Source: Myotis daubentonii
Lineage: Eukaryota > Chordata > Mammalia > Chiroptera > Vespertilionidae
Reading direction: 5' to 3'
DNA: 64,000 nt
Assembly (NCBI RefSeq): GCF_963259705.1
Contig: NC_081842.1
Span: forward strand, 37,909,796 to 37,973,795
Shown here: positions 10,928-22,202 of the stretch, piece by piece
Layout of the letters: every line of letters starts with the position of its first letter
Numbering within the stretch: position 1 is the stretch's first letter
The notes under the pieces: generated by a model
Seen by the model: only the letters and a program-made list of their open reading frames with translations
What the model was told of the DNA's origin: nothing
Databases searched by the model: none
Made by a program: the position numbers and the translations under genes

Positions 10928-11716
10928 GTAGAGGCCTGGTGCACGGGTGGGTGCCGGCTGGTTTGCCCTGAAGGGTGTCCTGGATCAGGGTAGGGGTCCC
11001 CACTGGGGTGCCTGGCCAGCCTGGGTGAGGAGATGATGGCTGTTTGCAGCTGGTCACACACCCTTCAGGGTAGGAGTCCCCACTGGGGTGCCTGGCCAGC
11101 CTGGATGAGGGGATGATGGCTGTTTGCAGCTGGTCACACACCCTTCAGGATGGGGGTCCCCATTGGGGTGCCTGGCCAGCCTGGGTGAGGGGATGATGGC
11201 TGTTTGCAGCTGGTCACACACCCTTCAGGGTGGGGGTCCCCACTGGGGTGCCTGGCCAGTCTGGGTGAGGGGCTGAGGGCTGTTTTCATGCTGGGGGTGA
11301 CTGAAGCTCCCAACCGCTCCTTTTTTTCTTTTCTTTTTTTATTTATTCTGGGCCAGCTTTAGCTTTGAGGCTTGGCTCCGGCTCTTAAGCCTCCACTGCT
11401 GAAAGTAGGTTTCTGGCCTTTGCTTACAATGTTGCAATCCTGCTGGCTGAAGGACTAAAGCAGGTTTCTGGGGTTTTGTTTAGCTTCTATATTTGTTACA
11501 TAGTTGCTTAGAGTTGCAGCTCAGAGGCCTGCAGCAGCAGGTGGGGAACATTGGAGTCCTCTGTCACTGAAGCAAACAAGCCTCATGTTAGTTTCAAGCT
11601 GCCTGGCTGCTGGTAGCCATCTTGGCTGGCAGTTAATTTTCATATTGCCCTGATTAGCCAATGGGAAGGGTAGCGGTCGTACGCCAATTACCATGTTTCT
11701 CTTTTATTAGATAGGA
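10928..11716 (-). mobile_element. HeliBat-type Helitron B of a tandem pair
   Basis: Reverse orientation. The 3' end reads 'tagaggcctggtgcacgggt' (CTAG altered to GTAG at 10928-10931; the hairpin is reduced). The 5' end at the right is 'tctcttttattagatagga', followed by host T at 11717. Inside are an 80-bp tandem repeat and about 400 bp of sequence unlike the other Helitrons here ('gccatcttggctggcagtta' near the 5' side). Confidence 0.87.
10986..11300. repeat. 80-bp tandem repeat, about 3.8 copies
   Basis: The unit ('ggggtccccactggggtgcc' then 'gatgatggctgtttgcagct' and 'ggtcacacacccttcagg') restarts at 10986, 11066, 11146 and 11226, exactly 80 bp each time, with only a few mismatches between copies. 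The regularity suggests recent unequal exchange within Helitron B. Confidence 0.97.
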
Positions 11717-11776
11717 TGGGAGATGGTGACATAACCACAAAACGACATACATTGAGTCCGATATAACCCAAGGACT
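11717..11776. mobile_element. Tigger/pogo-like DNA element, right part
   Basis: A short segment with 'ataacccaaggactgt', roughly complementary to the left end at 9703. It would complete the element split by the two Helitrons. Confidence 0.45.
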
Positions 11777-11780
11777 GTCT

Positions 11781-11784
11781 CTGT

Positions 11785-11828
<44 letters not shown>
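11781..11828. repeat. (GT)n microsatellite
   Basis: About 20 GT dinucleotides, occupying the place where the left terminus of the neighbouring mariner should be. Confidence 0.98.
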
Positions 11829-11829
<1 letters not shown>

Positions 11830-11835
11830 CATGCA

Positions 11836-12561
11836 AGAAGTAATTTTGATAGAAAACACGGGTTTATAATTAAAAATTGTACATTTTTTATTGATTCATA
11901 AATTATACAGTATAGGGTTATGTATGGAATAGCATATAGGGTAAATGGCCTCCACGGTTTTGTTGGCACATACACACTCTTTTGTTGAAATTTTCCATGA
12001 CCGAAATATTGCTGCTCAGGCAATAATAGTTAATGGTGCTCGCTATCACAACATGATAATTCAGTTTTTTGTGTCTAAATTGCAAGATATGGATGTGGAC
12101 AACATGTGGTTTCAACAAGATGGTGCTACATGCCATACAGCCCAAGAAACAATTCAATTACTGCATGAGTCATTTCCTGGTCATGTAATTTCCCGTTTTG
12201 GTGATCAGAATTGGCTGCCCAGATCATGCGATTTAACGCTGTTGGACTTTTTTTTTGGGGGGGGGGCGGGTTGAAGTCTAAGGTTTATGCCAACAAGCCC
12301 ACTACCACCCATGCCTTGAAGGAGGAAATTGAGCGCTGTATCAATGAAACTCAGCCACATTTATGCAAAACGGTCATGGAAAATTTCAACAAAAGAGTGC
12401 GTATGTGCCAGCAAAACCATGGAGGCCATTAACCCAATATGCTATTCCATACATAACCCTATCCTGTATACTTTATGAATCAATAAAAAATTTATAATGT
12501 TTAATTATAAACCTGTGTTTTCTATCAAAATTACTTCTTTTGTGAATTTTGGGACACCCTG
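11836..12561 (+). mobile_element. Decayed mariner (IS630/Tc1 superfamily) with 167-bp inverted arms
   Basis: A transposase remnant encoding the second half of a DD(x)D transposase. The catalytic second Asp is in the WFQQDGATCHTA motif (about 12107-12142) and the third in a CDLTxLDFF motif (about 12229-12255); the C-terminal KSKVYANKP and MENFNKRV segments follow, and the stop is at 12430-12432. A run of T then G at 12247-12267 replaces the usual W-G after LDFF and breaks the frame. The first Asp and the DNA-binding N-terminus are missing. The right end has the terminal repeat 'gaattttgggacaccctgta' followed by TATA. Instead of a normal left half, 11836-12002 is an inverted copy of 12372-12538, about 90 percent alike by eye, including the codons for the transposase C-terminus. 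The left outer 20 bp are replaced by GT repeat. Inactive. Confidence 0.9.
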
Positions 12562-13110
12562 TATATATAATCACTCTGGTTGCTGTTCAGATAATAGACA
12601 ATAAGTGGAGACTTAGAACAGGGAGAACAGACAAAGCAAAAGAGTTAAATCAGGGAGGTTACGCTATTGTGATAACACAGATGAACCACAGTATTGGCTT
12701 AGTAAAGGTGGAGGTGGAGACAAGTGGTCAGCTTCTGGGGAGTATAAAAGAAGGGCTGACAAGATTTGCCAGTGGATTGAATGTGGGATATAAAGGCTAG
12801 TGTGGAGTTAGAATGTTTCCAAGGTTCTTGGGTATCTCAAAGTATGAAGTTGGCATTAATTGAGATGAGGTAGACTCTGAAAACAGTAGGTCTTATGTGG
12901 CTTTGGACATGATAATTTTGAGACATGTTCTATGCGAGTGAAGATTTGGATAGACGGGTTTGGAGTACAGGAAGAGATATGAACTAGAGATATTCATTTG
13001 GTAATTGTTAGCTTAAATTTGGTATTTAAAGCCATGGGCCTGGTTGAGATCACCATGAGCTGGTGTGGAGGGAATTTGGAAGTACTGAGTTCAAAGAGAA
13101 AAACAGCAAA
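12562..13110 (-). mobile_element. L2 LINE, part 2 (antisense)
   Basis: It resumes with 'atcactctggttgctgttca', the antisense L2 text expected right after the break at 9702, then 'gccagtggattgaatgtggg', 'aaggttcttgggtatctc', 'tttggagtacaggaagagat' and 'ggtatttaaagccatgggcc'. These are complementary to the L2 reverse-transcriptase coding region. No intact frame. Confidence 0.82.
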
Positions 13111-15135
13111 GGTGTGAGAGGCACTTCTTCATTTCTGCATATTTTAATGTGATCATTTTCTAACCAGGTTTTAGCTTGCTCTGTTTCACTTAGCAATGTA
13201 TCATGAACATTTTCCCCTTTTAGCAAATATTCTACAATATCACTTTTTGAAAAACAAATTAGGAGTTAATTTCCCTAACAATGTGTTAATACAATATCAC
13301 TTTTAGTAGCTATCTCATGAATATATCATAATACATGAAACCTATCCTCTATTGTCCGACTTCTGAGTTGCTTATAATTTTCCCATGTTAAAACATAGTC
13401 AATGTTTATATCTATACATCCATTTTAATCCATGTCTTCATTTCTTTAGGGAGAAACATCTAGAAATGGAATTGTTGGATCTTTTGTTGAGTATTGTAAA
13501 AATTCTCTTTCCAGAAAAGTTATAATGAGAAGTCATTACAAGAAAATGCTATTTCTTTACACCTTCCCCAAACCAGTTTCTGTCAAACTTTGTAATCTCT
13601 GACAAACTGATAAATGAAAATGATTGATGAATAGATTATTTCATTTTGCTATCTTTTTATGATTAGTAATATAGTTGAGTTTTTTTTCATGTTTATCAGC
13701 TATTTGTAGAAGGTTATTTATTTTGTTTCTTAGCTATGGTTCAGTTGTAATGTTTGAAGATGACCACAGAACACTTTCTGTCCCTCTTCTCTATCAGTGC
13801 AGCCCAGCTTGGGGTTGGCTCTCGTTGGTGTAAATTCCAGGATCAGATTCACTGTCTTCACCTCTGTATCACCAATGAATGGGTTGACCTTGGGTAAGCT
13901 TCTCCTTGTAAGTTTACTGCTTATCAGCCCCACTACTTAAATAGTGTGTAAAAGGGTGAGATAAATTCTCTGCTACTGTTCTTCAGAAGTTGAAGAAGAC
14001 CAGATCTTTGAGTGAGACCTAGCCAAAAATTAGTCAGTAGCAATATATTTCAATTCTTATACTTCTCCTTCCCACTTCACCACACTATTTATGAAATTGT
14101 CTGTTTTAATTATCCTGTGGTTAATTGCTGGAATTCATTTCAGAAAAAGTGAATACCATACATTTTACATATCGAAGAAACAAACCATATTTGGAGCTTG
14201 GCAAATAAATTCAACTATTTTTTCCCTAAATGTTTCAGGCTTTGGAAAAGTATTTTGTGCTCAGCCTCTCCCCATTCATTTTCTAACCCCTGTGTATTTA
14301 AAAAGAAATCGAATATCCCAGATTCTGATTCCTTTATACTTAAGTCATTAAATGCAGTTGATCAACACATGCTTGATGTTGAAAAGAATTTAGGGGCTTT
14401 CTCCTTTTTATAAAACCAGGAATCTGTTTTTGTTGCCTGTAAATAAAATGAACCTCAGAGGACAAAATTCAGTTTGGAAGCTAAGAGAATAATCGTTTTA
14501 GCATTTTCCCTTTTCTGGTTAATTATTTTTTATTTGACTTTCCATTTTTATTTTTTAAAAAGAAAATAAAGTTGTATAGAAAACATATTGATTAACTGTA
14601 TCCCAAGTCATAAAGATTAACTCAGAATTAAAGAGTGAATCTCCTGCCTTTCAAAGAGGCATTGGAGGGAATTGAAGTAAAATTATATTGTTAATAGCAT
14701 TTTCAAGGGCTTGTCCCCAAAACACTGGCTGACATTTTCCTTTAGCACATACTAACGATCTTTGAATGATCTAAACATTGTAACGTGGGCCCAGGTAGTC
14801 ACGATGAATAAGCATGTTATTGCTTTAAGTCATTGGCAAACCGAATATACACTTATGATTCTTAATAGTTTTAATTTTTAAGTTTAATTATTATTTGATT
14901 ACTGCTATTTTTAATACATTTATACTTGAAAAGGCAATCTTTTAAGGGAGGCATCTTCACTTATTTATCAAAAGGAAAGAAAGAAAATTCTCAAAAGAAA
15001 AGGAAAAAAAAAACAGAAAAGAAAAATGTCATATACCCAGCACATTCTTAAAAAACAAATTCAAGACCAGGTGATGGTGGTCTTTTTGCCACATCTCCTG
15101 AACTGAATGCCTTATGTATCAATTAGCTTAGTTTC
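13111..15135. other. About 2 kb of AT-rich DNA, no gene seen
   Basis: I recognise no repeat with confidence (13150-13560 has the flavour of an old LINE). Frames at 13730-13933 (minus) and 14091-14413 (plus) are below 90 codons and resemble no protein I know. Confidence 0.4.
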
Positions 15136-15137
15136 CT

Positions 15138-15425
15138 ATTTTTATTTTTTACTTTAAAAATTTCTTTTGTTCAAGTAAGAATACTTAATATGAGATCTAA
15201 CCTCTTAATTTTTAAGAGTACAATACAGTGTTTTTAACTATGGGCATAATACTGTACAAGAGGCCTTTAGAATTTATTCATCTTGCACAGTTGAAACTTT
15301 CTGCCCATTGACTAGCAATTTTCCATACCCCCTCCTCCACGGCCCCTGACAACCACCATTTTAATATGTAATCATATTTTTCCTTACCCACTTATTTGTT
15401 GATGCACATTTAGGACTAAATACTT
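15138..15425 (-). mobile_element. L1 LINE 3' UTR (antisense)
   Basis: Antisense L1M 3' UTR: 'cttaatatgagatctaacct', 'gtacaatacagtgtttttaa', 'ttattcatcttgcacagttg', 'aaactttctgcccattga', 'tgacaaccaccatttt'. A T-rich run at 15138-15150 would be the tail. It joins at 15425 to an L1 piece in the opposite direction. Confidence 0.85.
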
Positions 15426-15429
15426 ATAC

Positions 15430-15830
15430 AGACTTTTTTTTTTTCAAACAAAACATACAAATAGTCAACAGGTATATGAACAGGTAAATGACAGGTATAT
15501 GATGTTCAATATCACTAATCATCAGAGAAATGCAAATCAAAACCACAATGAGATATTGCCTCACACCTGCTAGAATGACCATTGCCAAAAGAACAAAAGA
15601 CAATACGTATTGTCAAGGATGTGGAGAAATTGTAACTCTTGTGTACTGTTGGTAGGAATGTAAAAGGATGCAGCCCCTATGAAAAATATTATGAAGGTTC
15701 CTCAAAAAATAAAAAGTGAACTATCATATGATCCAACATTGCCACTTCTGGGCATTTATCTGAAAGAATAGAAATCAGGATTTAGAAGAAATGTTAACAC
15801 CCTAAGGTTCATAGCAGCCTTGTTTTTATT
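15430..15830 (+). mobile_element. L1 LINE ORF2 fragment, inverted against its neighbour
   Basis: Sense ORF2 3' portion: 'aatatcactaatcatcagag', 'aaatgcaaatcaaaaccaca', 'aaggatgtggagaaattgta', 'atgatccaacattgccactt', then 'ggttcatagcagccttg'. With the antisense 3' UTR at 15138-15425 it fits one L1 insertion whose 5' part was inverted by twin priming. Confidence 0.88.
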
Positions 15831-18049
15831 TTCTTTCATTAGCAAACAATTCTACTGAAATGGGAGTTTTAAAGTAACATTTTAAAATTGGTTTTAATTT
15901 ACTTTGTTTCATGATGACAGACTAAATACAGTTTGTGGTCTGCCTCTTTAGTGCAAATATTTAGGAAAAAATAGAAAAGATTTCTGTTTGTGTTAGTCAT
16001 TAAATATGTGGCACATGCTCCAGACAAGTTTTGGTTTCTCACAAAATAGGAAAAGTCCTGGTAGAAGGGAGATGTATCTACAGAGAGAGGTGCCAAACCA
16101 AGAGGAAGCAGAACAAAGATGCTTCATAGCAAAGTTTGTGGAAGCAACGAGGCACAAGGTGCTCCAGGGATGGCTTCGTCCCTGTCCACCCACAGGTAGG
16201 AGCAAGGAGAGTAGGACTTTGGGTGTAGAGACAAGGCAGTGCTCCTAGTGACTGGTCCTAACCTGGAGAGAGAGGACCTTCCTTTCCAGAAGACCTACCA
16301 TGGAGGTATGTAGTCCAGTGGCACATCCACCTTCCCCAGAACTCCCATCCCCCTAACTCACAGAAAACACAACTGTGCAAGTCGACAACTCCCACCCTTC
16401 CCTGTGGACAAGCTGGGCCAGTGGATGCAGAAGATAATTTAAAAGAAACAGGTAATCACAAAACATAGTCCATTTAATTAGTATCCAGAGAAATGTAAAG
16501 GATAACATTTTAAATGCAAAACAAGAATAAACCATTATGAAAAAATAACTAGAAATCATGGAAATGAAAACTATATGTACTGAAAGTTTTGTAGGTGAAC
16601 TGCAAGAAATATATGCTCATTGTAGAAAGCTGAGATATTACTGAAAGTTATTAAAAAGTGGAAACTATCAGCCATAAATCTGCCATTCACATATTATTGC
16701 TGTTAATGTTTAAATATATTTTATTCTAGTGATTTTTTTCACATTTTCACAGAATTCTTATTCTTCTGAATATATGATTTCTACCTGCTCTTTCCCCCAG
16801 AATGGTTTAGGAAAAAGGCTATTTAAATTGCTACTAGGTACCTTTCCCATTATTCAATATGTTTTATCCATTAACTTTTACATACATAGAAATTTTGGAA
16901 ACATTTTATTATAATTCCTTTCTTTAATTAGGCATCCAACTACAGAGCTTGTGCTTGGCTCTTTAACAATCTGGCAACTCCTTCAATGTCTTCCTTTTCA
17001 CATTAAGTTTGGTAAAGATGTGGGCACACATATTCCCTTTAAGTGTAGAGTGTTACTTTCATGCTTAATATTTATGACTGTTATAATTATTCTTATAAAA
17101 AAATCCACTATTACTAGAAACTTTAGCTCTGGGTTAATACAACTGCATTTTAACGAGCTGTAAGTAATTATACTTGGAAGTCCAAGACTTCTTTGCAAAA
17201 ATTGTAAATCGAGGTTCTTCTTTTTATAACTATGTAATTTTAATTTCATGTTGAAAAGCAATAGAAATTTTCACATTATAGTCCAACTGTAATTTTAGAG
17301 AGAAGAATAAGTAATAGACTAGGCAATTTTAATTCAGGTCACTTCTACACAAGGTTAGTCAAAATAAACTGAGAAAAATGTTCTTCAGAAGCTAGAGAAT
17401 GAAGCTATTATGCACCTTGAAAAAAAAAATAGCATTCAAATAGGAAGACCTGTGAAACAAGTTGTTTTTCTGCTTTATGAAAACGGTTTTGTCAAAGCCA
17501 AATCTCAGTAACGTCGGATGGAAAATAAATATTTCAGTTGCTAGCTTTTCTCTAACCTGGCAAAGTAGCCACATTGTCACTACTGGAACCACAGGAATTT
17601 TAAGAATGAAAGCAGACACTTTCTGACACATTTCCCACATTATACTCAATTCCTGCTGCCCTTTGAGATCCCCTATGGCAGGTGTCTCTACCTCATCCCT
17701 CCAAAACCCCACAACAGTTTCCTGAATCTCAAGTTTTAGTACCAGTTAGTTTATAGGTATGCAAAATTGTAATCATGATCCCGGATAAATTTAATTTCTC
17801 AACATGGCCTATTTGAGGGCAAATTTTCCCTTCCCTAAGTGTCGAAGCCTCTGGCCTTGGAATGAGGGATATGCTGAAATGACGGAGTCTTGGGACAACT
17901 TGGTATGTCTGGTGTCTCCTTCTATTACATATGAGATTATAAACATGTTGAGGCAGAAACTCCGGCTTAGTGATCTTCCATCTCCCTCTTAGCTCTTATC
18001 ACAATGACTCGTGCATAATATAGTGAATAAGTACAAGCTTGTGAATGCA
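15831..18049. other. About 2.2 kb without recognised elements
   Basis: AT-rich. A plus frame at 16006-16248 (80 codons) ends in a region with 'ccacaggtagg', which looks like a splice donor, but there is no partner exon and no known protein match. A minus frame at 17392-17712 (106 codons) is also unrecognised. Confidence 0.4.
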
Positions 18050-18177
18050 TATTACATGGGTTGGACTTATGCCTCTAAAACCTGATTATGTGACCTTAGG
18101 TATGTTTTTTAACTTCTCCAAACCTCAGTTTTCATCTCTGTAAAATAGGGATAATAATAATAATAGCACCTTTCCCA
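18050..18177 (+). mobile_element. MIR SINE fragment cut by a Helitron
   Basis: Sense MIR: 'gattatgtgaccttaggtat', 'aacttctccaaacctcagtt', 'tctgtaaaatagggataata'. It breaks at the A|T target of the Helitron beginning at 18178. Confidence 0.7.
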
Positions 18178-18856
18178 TCCTATATAATAAAGAGGTAATA
18201 TGCAAATTGACCCTCACAAGATGGCTGCCTATGACCAGGCTGGCAGGAGGTTAGTGAGGGATGACAAAACAACTGAACAGCAGGCTGCGTGGAGTGACCA
18301 GGCCGACAGGGGGGTGGGCAGTTGGGGGCAACCAGGCTGGCGGGGGTAATTGGGGTGGCCAGGCCAGCAGGGGAGCCAGTTAGGGGCAACCAGGCCAGCA
18401 GAGGGGGGACAGTGGGGGCAATCAGTCCAGCGGGGAGGGAGGGGTGGCATTAGGAGTGACCAGGCCAGCAAAGAGGGAGCAATTGGGGGCGACCTGGCTG
18501 GCAGTGGGGGGCAGTTAGGGCAATCATGTCGGCACACAGAGGCAGTGAGGGGTGTTCAGGACATCAGGGGGGCAGTTGGGGTGACCAGGCTGGCGGGGGG
18601 GGCAGTTAGGGGCGATTAGGCTGGCACACAGAGGCCATGAGGGGTGATCAGGCCGGTGGGGGGGGGCAGTTAGGGCTGACCAGGCAGGCAGGCAGGTGAG
18701 CGATTAGGAGCCAGGGGTCCAGGATTGTGAGAGGGATGTCTGACTGCCAGTTTAAACCGGCAGTCTGACATCCCCCAAGGAGTCCCAGATTGGAGAGGGT
18801 GCAGGCTGGGCTGAGGTGACCACCCCATGCATGAATTTTGTGCACTGGGCCTCTAG
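18178..18856 (+). mobile_element. HeliBat-type Helitron, complete ends
   Basis: The 5' end 'tcctatataataaagaggta' is followed by 'atatgcaaattgaccctc'. The 3' end has a hairpin 'gcatgaattttgtgcac' then 'tgggcctctag', with host A at 18177 and T at 18857. The interior is a degenerate array of 'gaccaggctggcagggggg' units (about 18230-18690). An internal palindrome at 18733-18774 lies about 80 bp from the 3' end. Confidence 0.95.
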
Positions 18857-19143
18857 TATAGTTATAATTAGATAAGTAATATAATCAATATGATGTTTAC
18901 AAGAGTGGCTCTAAATGTTCAATAGAAAGTTATTAAGTAACAGTAGTATTGACTCTGCTTAGAAATTTTTGTTGATGCATTGAAAAATTTATCTTTCTTC
19001 AGAGTGTTTATGCATTTTAAGGTTGAATGTGCATCAGAAATAACCAATAATCTTTTGGTTAGATACTGGTGTTGGCATGCTTTCTGTATATAAATATGGG
19101 AATGACTAGTTGTCGCATAAGAAATATTTGGGGGAGTCCATTT

Positions 19144-19347
19144 AAAAAAATTACTGATTTCAAAGAGAGGAAGGGAGAGGGAGAGATAGAAACATCAATG
19201 ATGAGAGAACTATTGACCAGCTGCCTCCTGCACAGCCCCTACTCAGGATCCAGGTGGCAACCTGGGCATGTGCCCTGACAGCAAATTGAACTATGATCTC
19301 CTGGTTCATAGGTCAACATTCAACCACTGAGCCATGCTGGCTGGGAA
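19144..19347 (-). mobile_element. VES SINE with target duplication
   Basis: Antisense VES from 'tactgatttcaaagagagg' to the head 'gagccatgctggctggg'. A 13-bp target duplication, ggggagtccattt, flanks it at 19131-19143 and 19348-19360. Confidence 0.95.
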
Positions 19348-19657
19348 GGGGAGTCCATTTTTAGCCATCCAGGCAACTAATAGCATTCTAACTAATGCCT
19401 ACAATGCAGGGTTAGATGAAGATGCATTTCATAGTAAACAGATGTTGTGTTTCTTGTATGAAGCAGCTTAACTCTCTGGTTTGCCAAATAAACATCACTT
19501 TTTTGAGGTCAAATTTGAAGAGACAAACATATTTTGTTACTCTATTGAAAACATATGCTTCATTTCCTTTAGCAGTCTCACTATCATTTCACAGATTATA
19601 AGTAAACTCTTTTTGGAGAGTTTTATATATTTAATTTTCATTATGTAAAAATTTTAT

Positions 19658-19876
19658 GCCCATCTGGCGTGGCTCAGTGGTTGAGCATCGACCTATGAAC
19701 CAGAAGGTAATGGTTCGATTCCTGGTCAGGGCACATGCCCAGGTTGTGGGCTTGATCCCTGGTGGAGGGGAGGTGCAGGAGGCAACTGATCAATGGTTCT
19801 CTCTCATCATTGATATCTTTCTCGCTCTCCCTTCCTCTCAGAAATCAATAAAAATATATTTAAAAAATAAAAATAA
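19658..19876 (+). mobile_element. VES SINE
   Basis: Sense VES: head 'gtggctcagtggttgagcat', B-box region 'ggttcgattcctggtcaggg', then 'catcattgatatctttctc' and 'cagaaatcaataaaaatata'. Target duplication not clear because both flanks are A/T rich. Confidence 0.95.
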
Positions 19877-21250
19877 ATAGTTTTTTCATATCAAACTCTT
19901 TTTGGAGATTTTTTGTTGGGAGAAGCGATTTATTTCACAGATAAATTAAGTAAAGCAAAAAATTCTACTTCAGCAGTTCTGGATTTATAAATTGGCCTTT
20001 TGATTAAAATTAACCTTTTTCCTAGGTGTTATATTTATGAGACCTTCAGCAAGATGACTGTAGCTGTGTGGCTCTCTTAAATATTAAAAAATAAATAAAC
20101 AAAAAATTAATTTAAAAATTTCAATGTATCCTCTAATCTTTCTGATGAGTTTGCAGTATGAATCGGACTAGATATGCCTGTCACACATACATTTGTGATG
20201 GTAACCTCTTGAGCTAACATTACTAAGAAGAATATATTTTTTAAGCCCCACTAATGCAGGGCCTCCTATTTCTAATTGTTCCTATGTTAATGAAGTCTAT
20301 TTAAAAATAACTATTCTCAGAGGATGCAAGGAAAAGCACAAACATGAAGGTTTATGTAAATGTTAATTAGGTATATAAAAAAACACGTCAGCATTTTGTA
20401 AAGGGAAATGTACTTAAGGAACAAATACACAATTTCTTAAAAGCTTACTCATGTTGACCACTAAGCAATGTCAAGGGAAAGTCAAAACTCAAACCACTAG
20501 AAAGTTGGGTCTGTGCCAGTAGAAAATTGGTGCAATCCAAAGTGTTAAGCAAGCAGCTCAGAGCAAAATCTGTGCTTCAAGTGCAATTCCACCACAATAA
20601 AAATAATAAGTACTTGTTTTTATTATAATGTAACCTGAATTTATCTAGATCTCTCTAGCCTGTGGATATAAATGAGGTCACCTTATTAGTCACTATTCAA
20701 ATTACTCTGGCTCATTGCCCCCACCTGTGTAATTGAATTCTCTGGAAAGTCTTTCTCAGTTATTTCTGAGTCCCTAGATGTGCTCACCTCCAAGCTTGCA
20801 CTTGTTCTATCCTGCATCCCACCGCTCATCTGCTAGGGATGATGCTTTAAAAACCATAGTGTCTTTTGCTGCATGTCTGTTATTCTCCTGAGAACTGTGG
20901 GTGCCTCCGCTGTTCTATCAGGCTTCATCATCAAGGCAGAGAGCCAGCACTATGCCAAAAATCCTTGCTACTTGGTGACAAAGTGTAGGGAGAAGAATGG
21001 CACTTTGCCAAACTGTATCATTCTCTATAAGTGGGGGTTCACAGTGGCCTTGCTATGGAACAGCTCTTCCATGGGACTTCATTGCTCTGTATGGCATGCA
21101 GATAGGAGCCTGATGAGACCAGGGCCAGGCTAGGATGCAAACACAAAATAGTAGATTTCTTCAAAGATTATTGGCTTCTTCTAAATCAAGTTCTCATGCA
21201 CATTGGTCCTCATATACATTGAACTTTGAACAAATCCACTATGTCATTTT
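19877..21250. other. Unassigned; one 86-codon frame
   Basis: AT-rich to 20740, then a moderately GC-balanced piece with a plus frame at 20873-21133 that I cannot match to any family. The region 20700-20860 has an L2-like pyrimidine-rich texture. Confidence 0.35.
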
Positions 21251-21254
21251 GTGT

Positions 21255-21690
21255 AGCCTCATCATAACATAACACACTGAACACTTATGGAGTGTCAGGG
21301 ACTACTGTATACTTCACCTAGTTCTTACAACCTCATGAGAGAATAAATTATTGTTATGACCATCTTTTCAGATCAGCACACTGAGGCCTAGAAAATTTAA
21401 GTACTGTACCAGAGTCACGAGACTTGTAAGTTGTAGAACTGCATTTAGGGAAATCTGAATTTTAAATTTGACTCAACATGGGGAGTTAAACAGTAGCTAT
21501 TCTTATTATTCCCTTTATTTTATGTACCAGTTGCTTTATAGATGTTATCTTATTTAATCATCATGAACTCACGAAGGGATATTAATATTATGACATTGTA
21601 GAGGTAAAGAAACAGGGTAACATAGAATAAGTAATTTATTTTCTCAACATACCCTAGCTAGGAAATGGAAGAACCATAATTTAAATTTAT
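21255..21690 (-). mobile_element. Two antisense MIR SINE fragments
   Basis: One copy at about 21255-21450 ('acctagttcttacaacctca', 'cacactgaggcctagaaaat') and another at about 21500-21690 ('tatagatgttatcttattta', 'gaggtaaagaaacagggtaa'). Both are old. Confidence 0.6.
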
Positions 21691-21834
21691 GTATATCTGA
21701 TTTTAAAGATCTTTGTTATGTGTGAGATCCTCACAAAAATTACTTTTGCTGTCTTTACATATGCTTGGGGACTAGGTTTTAATTTCTTCAAATATTTGAA
21801 CTTCTGAAATTAACTCTTAATAACTACAATAATT

Positions 21835-22004
21835 TACTGCTGGTTTCTTGAACAAATTATTCAAGTGTTCCAAACTTCAGTTTCTTCATTTGGGAAATGG
21901 GGATGATAATAAAACCTACCTCATAGGGCCACTGTGAGGATCCAGTGAGATAATTCTTGTAGAGATCACAGTTCCTGGTACATAGAAAATGCGCAGGCTG
22001 CCTT
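21835..22004 (+). mobile_element. MIR SINE
   Basis: Sense MIR with 'cttcagtttcttcatttggg', 'aaatggggatgataataaaa', 'cctcatagggccactgtgag' and 'gttcctggtacatag'. A VES is inserted directly after it. Confidence 0.75.
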
Positions 22005-22019
22005 AGCTGTAATCAGTAT

Positions 22020-22136
22020 TTTTAAAAATCCTCACTGAAGGATATTTTTCCTATCGATTTTTTTAAATGGAGGGAGGAGGAGGAGGAGGAGGAGGAGGAG
22101 GAGGAGGAGGAGGAGGAGGAGGAGGAGGAGGAGGAG

Positions 22137-22202
<66 letters not shown>

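Noticed and set aside
10170..10931. 253-codon open frame with repeats, and companion frames of 174 and 108 codons
   Set aside because: They are the three forward frames of a 48-bp minisatellite without stop codons inside a Helitron. Frame length is explained by the repeat and unit lengths are not multiples of three.
10986..11300. Regular 80-bp repeats as a CRISPR array
   Set aside because: Units are whole tandem repeats with no unique spacers, and the DNA is mammalian.
11654..12023. His/Thr-repeat frames on the minus strand
   Set aside because: They read the GT microsatellite and the antisense mariner arm.
16006..16248. An exon ending in a splice donor at 'cacaggtagg'
   Set aside because: A single donor-like match is common by chance; no acceptor, partner exon or known protein sequence.
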